From G001797105 sp964528155 (lineage in GTDB: Bacteria > Chloroflexota > Anaerolineae > Anaerolineales > E44-bin32): a stretch of DNA of 28,985 nt. A model generated the notes under the pieces. It saw only the letters and a program-made list of their open reading frames with translations, ran no database searches and was not told the origin of the DNA. The position numbers and the translations under genes are program-made. Positions 8,172 through 14,681 of the stretch are shown one piece after another (within the stretch, counting starts at the first letter, position 1; each line of letters opens with the position of its first letter). The stretch lies in NCBI GenBank assembly GCA_964528155.1, contig CAZGRL010000041.1, positions 1 to 28,985 on the forward strand, in the 5' to 3' direction.

Positions 8172-10385
8172 GATCTGCCCTTCCCGCCCGGGATCACGCC
8201 GGATCATCCGGGTCCTCTGGCTCGATTCCTACCACCAATCGACGAGGGGGTCATCGCCTCGACTCTCACCCGCTACGCCGGGCCGGGTGATCTGCTCCTC
8301 GATCCTTTTGGCGCCTCACCGCGGTTGGTGGTCGATGCGGCCCGCGCCGGGCGCGGCGTGTTGGTTGCGGTCAATAACCCGGTCACGCGTTTTGTCCTGT
8401 CGCATATGCTTACGCCATTCTCGCAGGCGGAGTTGCAGGCCGCCCTGGCCGCTTTGGCTGCTGCACCCAAAGACGCGGGTCGCCTCGAGCATTTCTTGCT
8501 CGACCTGTATCGGACGGAATGCGCCAACTGCGGCCGAAGGACGGTCGCGGACTATTTCGTCTGGGACCGTGAACTGAACGCTCCGATCCTCAAGGGATAT
8601 GGCTGCACAGGCTGCGGACACGCTGGCGAGTCGCCTGCGAATCGCCTCGACGTGGAGCGAGCGCGTGCCTTCAGCCAGCGAGGCCTGCAAAGCGCGATTG
8701 CGCTCGAGCAGGTCGCCTCTGCGGGTGACCCCGACCGCGAGCACGCCCTGGCAGCTATCGCGGTCTACCCAAGTCGAGCCGTCTACGCGCTGATCACATT
8801 GATCAACAAGATCGGGCAGCTCGAGTTGGAGGGCCGGCGGCTGGCAGCCGTGCAGGCGTTAGTCCTTTCCGTACTGGACGCGACCAATGCCTTGTGGGGC
8901 GTCCCTGAAGGTCGAGCCCGCCCACGCCAACTCATCGCCTCGCCTCAATACAGAGAGGTCAACATCTGGCGCTCGCTCGAAAGGGCTGTGGCCGAATGGG
9001 CCTTCGAAGATCCGCAACTGGATGTACAAGAATGGCCGACTGGCGAGCCGCCCAGGCCGGGAACCGTTGTGGTCTCGCCACTGCCGATCCGGGATTTGAT
9101 CCCCGATCTCAAAGGTTGGAGGTTCGATCAGGTTGTGACCGTCTTGCCCCGGCAGAACCAGGCCTTCTGGACTCTATCCGCGCTATGGGCTGCCTGGCTC
9201 TGGGGCCGGGAGGCGGCCGCATCGATCAAGGTCGCATTGAGACGTCGGCGCTACGATTGGTCGTGGCATGCCAGCGCTCTCAGGGCTGCTGTCTACAGCC
9301 TGGCCCCGATCCTGGCGAAAGATACGCTCGTCCTTACATTGATGCCGGAAGCCGAGCCAGGGTTCGTCAGCGCCGGGCTTGCCGGTCTGAGCGGAGCGGG
9401 CTTTTGGTTGACCGGCAGATCCATCCGCCAGGATGAATCTGAAGCTGTGCTGACCTGGTCGGTCGATCCCACGTCTGTGGAGGGCAAGGACGAGAGACCG
9501 CTCGTGGCAGCAATAGAAGACAGCGTCCGTGATGTGATCCGAGCCAGGGGGGAACCATGCGCATACCCGCTGCTTCACCTGGCCGCGCTGGGCGATCTGG
9601 CTTCTGCAGGGCGACTGTCTCCTCTATGGGAAGATCCAACGAGTCATCCTGTACCCGTGCTGACCGAAGCCTTTGAGTCGGCCATCGCAAGCCCGAGTGC
9701 CTTCACGCGCATCGGTGGCGGCCTCGAACCGGAGAGCGGGCTGTATTGGCTGCAAGAACCTGTCGAGACAACGCCCCTGGCTGATCGGGTTGAGCGCCTG
9801 GTTCTCGACGTTTTGCTCCAGGGCCGCGCGCTCAGTGGCCTGAATGTGGACAGGAGAGTGTGTGACGAACTGACCGGTCTGCTCACACCAGATCGTAGGC
9901 TGGTGTACGCGTGTTTGCGGTCATACGCAGTGCAATCGGAAGACACCGGGCTGTGGAGCTTGCGCCCGGAAGACTCACCTACTCAACGCACGGCGGACCT
10001 GCTCGAGATCCACGATCTGTTGGTAGCCCTTGGATCCCGCCTGGGTTTCGAGGTGCATGAGGGCGAGCGCGTCGAGTGGTGCGACGACGATGGGCGTGCG
10101 TTATACGCGTTCTACATGATCGCTACGGGTTCGCCTGTGGAAGCCGGGGAGAAAGTTCCCGTGGGCTACTGCCTGGTCATCCCTGGCGGGCGGGCATCCC
10201 TGCTGGCGGAAAAGGCGCGGCGGAATCCGATCCTGCGCCGCTGGCTGGATGACGGCGTGCGCGTGATCAAGTTCAGACACGTGCGGCGGCTGGCTGCCGA
10301 AACTACACTCACCCGGAGCAACTTCGAAGAACGCCTCGCCATCGATCCGCCCGAACACCAAGATCCTCAAATGCCCCTCCTGTAA
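8169..10385 (+). CDS. Degenerate zinc-ribbon DNA methylase-like protein
   Basis: A 738-residue protein resembling adenine-specific DNA methylases that carry a zinc ribbon (COG1743-like). The SAM-motif region reads LLLDPFGASPR (43-52), where active enzymes have DPFAGSGT, and the following strand ends in VNNP (68-71) instead of an acidic residue plus NP. A four-cysteine zinc ribbon is intact (Cys118, Cys121, Cys146, Cys149). The catalytic (D/N/S)PP(Y/F) motif appears to be replaced by SPLP (303-306), yet the downstream FWTLSALWAAWLWGRE block (333-348) matches the helix after DPPY in that family. The C-terminal half (about 480-738) is unrecognised. I infer a non-catalytic or divergent DNA-binding descendant. 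An in-frame extension upstream crosses the hairpin and the N gap and is rejected. Confidence 0.72.
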   Translation: MDLPFPPGITPDHPGPLARFLPPIDEGVIASTLTRYAGPGDLLLDPFGASPRLVVDAARAGRGVLVAVNNPVTRFVLSHMLTPFSQAELQAALAALAAAPKDAGRLEHFLLDLYRTECANCGRRTVADYFVWDRELNAPILKGYGCTGCGHAGESPANRLDVERARAFSQRGLQSAIALEQVASAGDPDREHALAAIAVYPSRAVYALITLINKIGQLELEGRRLAAVQALVLSVLDATNALWGVPEGRARPRQLIASPQYREVNIWRSLERAVAEWAFEDPQLDVQEWPTGEPPRPGTVVVSPLPIRDLIPDLKGWRFDQVVTVLPRQNQAFWTLSALWAAWLWGREAAASIKVALRRRRYDWSWHASALRAAVYSLAPILAKDTLVLTLMPEAEPGFVSAGLAGLSGAGFWLTGRSIRQDESEAVLTWSVDPTSVEGKDERPLVAAIEDSVRDVIRARGEPCAYPLLHLAALGDLASAGRLSPLWEDPTSHPVPVLTEAFESAIASPSAFTRIGGGLEPESGLYWLQEPVETTPLADRVERLVLDVLLQGRALSGLNVDRRVCDELTGLLTPDRRLVYACLRSYAVQSEDTGLWSLRPEDSPTQRTADLLEIHDLLVALGSRLGFEVHEGERVEWCDDDGRALYAFYMIATGSPVEAGEKVPVGYCLVIPGGRASLLAEKARRNPILRRWLDDGVRVIKFRHVRRLAAETTLTRSNFEERLAIDPPEHQDPQMPLL

Positions 10386-10415
10386 TCGCGCTACGATGTT
10401 TCACTAATACAGAGC

Positions 10416-10482
10416 GTGTGGGGGGATGAGTTCATGGAAAGGGGTGGAGCGGCTGCGCCGCTCCACCCCTTTCCATGAACTC
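10416..10482. repeat. Perfect 26-bp hairpin with 14-base shared flank
   Basis: The arms 10428-10453 and 10457-10482 are perfectly complementary around the loop TGC. The apex reads GCGGCTGCGCCG. The preceding GTGTGGGGGGATGA (10416-10429) repeats 8001-8014. The hairpin lies between convergent genes (stops at 10385 and 10632) and could serve as a bidirectional terminator, although neither side has a T-tract. The remainder of 10386-10631 is without features. Confidence 0.88.
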
Positions 10483-10631
10483 CTCATCTACCTCCCTTGC
10501 GCAGGATGCGGGGTGACCAAGCCGAGTTTCAGACCAGGGAGGCGGACCAAAGGGGGCGATGCGGAACGCCGCATGCCCCGTCGGAACTCGCGTGCGAAGC
10601 CGGCTCCGGTTCGTGATTCGAGGCTGCTCCG

Positions 10632-13600
10632 TCAGGAGGAGGGCGTCAGTGTAGGCGTCGGGCTGGGAGTGGGGCTCAGCGTCGGCGTCAACGTTGGGGT
10701 GATCGTCGGTGTCGGCGTCCGCGTTGGAGTCAGCGTGGCGGTGGGGGTTGCCGTCGGTGTCGGTGTCGGTGTCGGCAAGTTGAGGATGATGTGGACGCGC
10801 GCCTCTGCCCGGCCGCCTTGCTTGCTGTGGACGGTCAGGCGAAGCGTTACCGGTCCGTTGGGCACGTTCTTCATGTCCCAATCCGCCAGTTTTCCAGGTT
10901 CAACGAATTCGGTTTGCTTGTTGGCGATGTCGGGCCACCGGTCGGGTTCGAAGCCCGTTCCGTATTCCAGTACCCAGTCCTCGAAGTCTTGGGACGCCGA
11001 CGCTCGAGCGAAGATCTCCAGCGGTCCGCTGGTAACGGTGGTCCCTTCGCTGGGAACGGTGAACCCGACGATGGCGTGAGGGCTGTCTTTCGTGCAGGGT
11101 TGGTCTGGAACGAAGAACACTTCCTCCGGGTCGATCCCCAGAGCCTCTGCCCATTGATGGCCGGCCGCGTCTTCGGTGATCCACTTCCGCGCCCAGGGAT
11201 CGTTGACGAACAAGCCTATCTTCTCCTCGGCGAAGTCGGGGCAGTCGGCCGAGGCCAGCAGCAAGGAGTAACTATCGACCCAGGCCTTTCTCCACAAGTC
11301 CTGTTCCGGGGGCAGGGGCGGTTGATCGGAGGCAAAGAACTCCGTCTTGTGCGACGGACATTGGTCTGAAGGACGTGCGCCGGATACGACGCAGATGACT
11401 TCCTCCGTGATCCCCGGAGGTCTGCTGAAATTCGTCGGGAACCCACCGGTCAATTGCTGCTCGGCGACCTGCATGAACTGGTTCCAGATCGGCGCTGCGC
11501 CGGTCAACCCGCTCGTGTTCTTCATCGGGGTGTAGTCTGCGTTGCCGACCCATACTCCGACGGCGATGTCGGGCGTGTATCCGAGTGTCCAGTTGTCGCG
11601 AAAATCGTTGGTCGTGCCGGTCTTAGCTGCGGCAGGGAAGGGAAGATTGAGCATGGAGTTCGGGCCAAAGGCAGGCGTGCGGGCGGCGTTGTCCGACAGG
11701 ATCGAGGTGATCAAGAATGCGTGTTCGGGACGGATGACTTGCTCTCCCGTCGGAGGCTGATACTCGTAAACCGTCTGCCCCGAATGGTCTACGACTTTGG
11801 TGATCGAAACCGGCGGTACGCGCACGCCGCCGTTGGCGAAGATGGCATAGGCGTCGGTCAATTCCAGGAGCGAGACGTCACCACCACCGAGCGTCAACGA
11901 AAGACCGTAGTCGTCTCGGGTGAACGTTGTGATCCCCATCCGTCGTGCGAAGGCGATCAGGCCGTCCTCCTTCGGCGTGCTCGGGTCATCGTAGATCCCC
12001 ACGAAGCTCAATGTCTTCACCGCAGCCACGTTGTACGAACTGGCCAGGGCCGTTCTCACAAGTACCGGCCCGTGGAAACGCTCGTCATAGTTGACCGGCT
12101 TGTACGGCGGGCGCGGATCCGACGGATTTCCCGAAGGCGGAAACTCGGATGGGACATCCCAGATTAACGTAGCCGGGGTCCAGCCCTTCTCAAAGGCGGC
12201 CGTATAGGTAAGGGGTTTGATCGACGACCCGGGCTGGCGTGGGGAAACGGCCATATTCACCTGACCGTGGATCGCCTCATTGTAGAAGTCGGCCGAACCG
12301 ACCATGGCCAGGATTTCGCCCGTGGAAGGCTCAATGGCGACCAGGGCTCCGTCCGATACCCGGCGGTCGGCGAGCGACTCCACTTGCGCCTGGACGACCT
12401 CCTGCGCCTGCTCCTGGAGGTTCGGATCGATCGTGGTATAGACCGAGAACCCTGATCGGTAGATCGTCTGCGGGTCATACATCTGCTCGAGCTGAGCGCG
12501 GATGTAGTTGACCCAGTGCGGGAAGCGGATGTCGACGTACGGTGGTTTGAAGTCGTAGTCGGTCAGATCGGCCGCGGCCACGCCGGCTTCTTCGGGGGAG
12601 ACGCAGACCGGCTGGGGTGCGTTGCTGACGTAAATGCATCCTTGTTCACCGCTGGCAATCACCATCAGGGTGAGCACGACCCGTTGCCGGTCGAGCGTTA
12701 CCTCTCGGTTCGTGAAAACATCGTACACCGAAGGTGCCTGGACCAGCCCGGCCAGGAAGGCCGATTGGCTAAGCGTGAGCTTGTCGGCGGTTGTGTGGAA
12801 GTACGTTTCAGCCGCAGCCTCGACTCCGTAAGCTAGGTTGCCGTAGTACACCTGGTTGAGGTAGAGCTCGAGAATCTCCTCCTTCGTGTACCGGCGTGAG
12901 ATCTCTGCCGCGAGCAGGATCTCACGCACTTTGCGCAGCCCCGTCCGCTGAGACCTTTCCTCCGGAGTGAACAACAGGTTTCGAGCGATCTGTTGCGTGA
13001 TCGTCGATGCGCCAGAGGATACCTCACCCTGGGCGACATTCAGCCAGATGGCGCGCACGATGGCGAAAAGATCGAACCCCCCGTGGCTGTAAAAGCCCGC
13101 ATCTTCGGTGGCGATGGTCGCAGCCACCATCAAGGGGGACACATCCTCCAGGGGGACATATGTCCGGCGACCGGCGTTCGGATCGAGGATCTCATACAGA
13201 AGATCGCCGTCCCGATCGAGAATACGGGTGGTCTCGAACTGCGAGGCGTGAGTCTGCAGATCCTCGACCGATGGCAGCGTGGCGGCGACGGCGTAGTACT
13301 GGTAAAGGCCGTAGGTCACGATGGCGATCACCACGGCCAGCACGGCGAAGAGGGCCAGGACGGCCATCCGGACAAGCAACCCCCCGCAACTCATGACACG
13401 CGGCGGGCCGGCCCGAGGCGTTCCATGCGGAGGAGTCGGCTGGGGCGGCGGGATGTAGGCCGCCTCCCCAACCCGAGTCGCACCGAGGTCGGTCTCTGGA
13501 ACCCGCCGCGGCAGCGATGGATCGACATCCCCTTCATCTGGCGTTGTTGTGGGGTGGGTATCGCCGACGTCGGGTTGCCGGGCTCCTGGCGCCGACTCGG

Positions 13601-13910
13601 TCGCTCCTTCTACGTCTGGAACGAAGGGATGGACTTGGGTGTCTTCCTGGGGAGTCTCTTCCAGCGAATGTTCAGCCGGAACGGCTTCCTCATCCGGGGG
13701 TGATTCGTCGGCCATCCACCCACCGGTCAATTCAGGCTCGCCGGTCGGATGTCGAATGGGCGTCTCGGCTTCGGCCTCTTCCGCCTTGGGGCCATCGGCC
13801 AGGGGACCTTCATTCAGAAGCCGTTTGAAGCGGGACGGGGCTTCCTCCGGGCCGGGCTCATTCTCTTCGCTCGGCTCGGGCGGGAAATCGTCGCCGCGGC
13901 GCTTGCTCAT
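10632..13910 (-). CDS. Class A penicillin-binding protein (PBP1A type)
   Basis: A bifunctional peptidoglycan synthase of 1092 residues that polymerises glycan strands and cross-links their peptides. An acidic, Pro/Glu-rich cytoplasmic tail of about 170 residues is unusually long. One membrane helix is at about 178-203. The glycosyltransferase (GT51) domain follows, with catalytic Glu269 in ATEDAGFYSHGG and the TITQQIARN motif at 303-311. The transpeptidase domain has SSIK (562-565, nucleophile Ser562), SYN (625-627) and KTG (763-765). After it comes a small beta-rich domain and a C-terminal Thr-Pro repeat (about 1045-1090), which is extracellular and possibly wall-spanning. It has no PASTA domains. 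It has its own promoter just upstream of the ATG. Confidence 0.96.
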   Translation of the reverse strand: MSKRRGDDFPPEPSEENEPGPEEAPSRFKRLLNEGPLADGPKAEEAEAETPIRHPTGEPELTGGWMADESPPDEEAVPAEHSLEETPQEDTQVHPFVPDVEGATESAPGARQPDVGDTHPTTTPDEGDVDPSLPRRVPETDLGATRVGEAAYIPPPQPTPPHGTPRAGPPRVMSCGGLLVRMAVLALFAVLAVVIAIVTYGLYQYYAVAATLPSVEDLQTHASQFETTRILDRDGDLLYEILDPNAGRRTYVPLEDVSPLMVAATIATEDAGFYSHGGFDLFAIVRAIWLNVAQGEVSSGASTITQQIARNLLFTPEERSQRTGLRKVREILLAAEISRRYTKEEILELYLNQVYYGNLAYGVEAAAETYFHTTADKLTLSQSAFLAGLVQAPSVYDVFTNREVTLDRQRVVLTLMVIASGEQGCIYVSNAPQPVCVSPEEAGVAAADLTDYDFKPPYVDIRFPHWVNYIRAQLEQMYDPQTIYRSGFSVYTTIDPNLQEQAQEVVQAQVESLADRRVSDGALVAIEPSTGEILAMVGSADFYNEAIHGQVNMAVSPRQPGSSIKPLTYTAAFEKGWTPATLIWDVPSEFPPSGNPSDPRPPYKPVNYDERFHGPVLVRTALASSYNVAAVKTLSFVGIYDDPSTPKEDGLIAFARRMGITTFTRDDYGLSLTLGGGDVSLLELTDAYAIFANGGVRVPPVSITKVVDHSGQTVYEYQPPTGEQVIRPEHAFLITSILSDNAARTPAFGPNSMLNLPFPAAAKTGTTNDFRDNWTLGYTPDIAVGVWVGNADYTPMKNTSGLTGAAPIWNQFMQVAEQQLTGGFPTNFSRPPGITEEVICVVSGARPSDQCPSHKTEFFASDQPPLPPEQDLWRKAWVDSYSLLLASADCPDFAEEKIGLFVNDPWARKWITEDAAGHQWAEALGIDPEEVFFVPDQPCTKDSPHAIVGFTVPSEGTTVTSGPLEIFARASASQDFEDWVLEYGTGFEPDRWPDIANKQTEFVEPGKLADWDMKNVPNGPVTLRLTVHSKQGGRAEARVHIILNLPTPTPTPTATPTATLTPTRTPTPTITPTLTPTLSPTPSPTPTLTPSS

Positions 13911-13918
13911 GGCTGGCG

Positions 13919-13927
13919 ATTATAGCA
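13919..13927 (-). promoter_or_regulatory. Extended -10 promoter for the PBP gene
   Basis: On the minus strand TGCTATAAT ends eight bases before the ATG at 13910. A start of transcription six to eight bases downstream gives a leader of zero to two bases. No Shine-Dalgarno sequence fits in that space. Confidence 0.55.
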
Positions 13928-13987
13928 CCGGGGGTTCCAGCTGATGTTCACGAAGGCTCGACGTTCACCTCCGCCGCATCGTCGGGT

Positions 13988-14455
13988 TCATCCCCGGCTC
14001 ATGATGAGGACGGTCAGGCTTCCTTTCATCACCGAAACCGCCTCCTGGTTCAAGATGTTCAGATGCAGCGTCACCATCCCGCCGCCCAAGCGGGGGAAGG
14101 GCTTGGTCTCGCTGACCTCGATCTCGACGTGGATCGTGTCGCCGATGTGGATCGGCTGCGTGAACTTCCACTCCTTGATCTCCCGGAAAGCGAGAACGGT
14201 GCCCTCCAGTATTCCCGTTCGAACGGCCAGGCCGACGGCGTACGAAGCGCCCAGCATGCCGTGGGCGACGCGCTGCCCGAAAGCTGATCCGGCGGCGTAG
14301 ACGGCGTCGGTGTGAATCAGATTGAAATCTCCCGTCAGCGAGGCGAACGCGACGATGTCGGCCTCGGTCACCGTGCGGCCGGGTGTCGTATAACGATGTC
14401 CGACCTCGAAGTCTTCGAAGTACATCCCGCGTGTCGCCGGTGTGGATGACGCCAT
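13988..14455 (-). CDS. MaoC-like hydratase (hot-dog fold)
   Basis: A 155-residue single hot-dog domain of the (R)-specific enoyl-CoA hydratase/MaoC family, which adds water to trans-2-enoyl-CoA or similar thioesters. The hydratase signature is present: TGDFNLIHTD with Asp43 and His48 as the catalytic pair, then an AFGQRVAHGML segment typical of the family. The ATG at 14455 is chosen because GGAGG lies seven bases before it. The longer in-frame ATGs at 14482 and 14500 lack this, and the latter lies inside the inserted repeat element. A TAGAAT box is just upstream. The physiological substrate is unknown, and there is no polyhydroxyalkanoate or beta-oxidation gene beside it. Confidence 0.88.
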   Translation of the reverse strand: MASSTPATRGMYFEDFEVGHRYTTPGRTVTEADIVAFASLTGDFNLIHTDAVYAAGSAFGQRVAHGMLGASYAVGLAVRTGILEGTVLAFREIKEWKFTQPIHIGDTIHVEIEVSETKPFPRLGGGMVTLHLNILNQEAVSVMKGSLTVLIMSRG

Positions 14456-14462
14456 CGGATCG

Positions 14463-14486
14463 CCTCCGTCGAGAGGATCCATTCTA
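14463..14486 (-). promoter_or_regulatory. -10 box and Shine-Dalgarno of the MaoC gene
   Basis: On the minus strand TAGAAT (14486-14481) precedes GGAGG (14467-14463), which is seven bases from the ATG at 14455. The -10 box overlaps the left target duplication of the foldback element, so the -35 region of this promoter now lies inside the element. Confidence 0.5.
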
Positions 14487-14637
14487 GCATGAGGGTGCAT
14501 CCGGAGGGAAAGTTGCCTCCCCGCGCATCAGGGCAGGCCAACTTAGGTTTGTCTGACGGCGCAGCCGCCAAACAAACCTAAATTGGCCTATCTTCCACGA
14601 GGAGTGCAACAAGGCTCCGGATACACCCTAGCATGAG
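14484..14637. mobile_element. Foldback MITE-like element with 10-bp target duplication
   Basis: CTAGCATGAG occurs at 14484-14493 and again at 14628-14637 as an exact direct repeat. Between them is a 134-base element whose ends are inverted repeats: GGTGCATCCGGAG at the left (14494-14506) and, on the other strand from 14627, GGTGTATCCGGAG, 12 of 13 matching. The inverted symmetry continues inward. Positions 14535-14552 pair with 14572-14589 with one mismatch, and the apex is GGC-GCA-GCC. It has no coding capacity. This is the structure of a miniature inverted-repeat transposable element that needs a transposase elsewhere. Target duplications of 9-12 bases are known for the IS4 group, but I cannot assign a family. 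Confidence 0.75.
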
Positions 14638-14643
14638 ATCACC

Positions 14644-14681
14644 TTTACCTTTGTTCCGGCAGTCCGTACAATTCAGTCATG
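14644..14681 (+). promoter_or_regulatory. Promoter of the glycosidase gene, leaderless type
   Basis: TTTACC (14644-14649), a 17-base spacer, TACAAT (14667-14672), six bases, then ATG at 14679. This is the best complete -35/-10 pair in the window, and it places the transcription start at the initiation codon. Confidence 0.6.

Noticed and set aside
7744..8577. 277-codon plus-strand frame across the N gap
   Set aside because: It depends on translating Ns, runs through a perfect hairpin and is rich in Arg/Ser/Pro shadow sequence. The true gene starts at 8169 in another frame.
10632..10795. Apparent GTCGGT minisatellite
   Set aside because: It is the coding sequence of the Thr-Pro repeat at the C-terminus of the penicillin-binding protein, so it is a protein repeat and not a separate DNA element.
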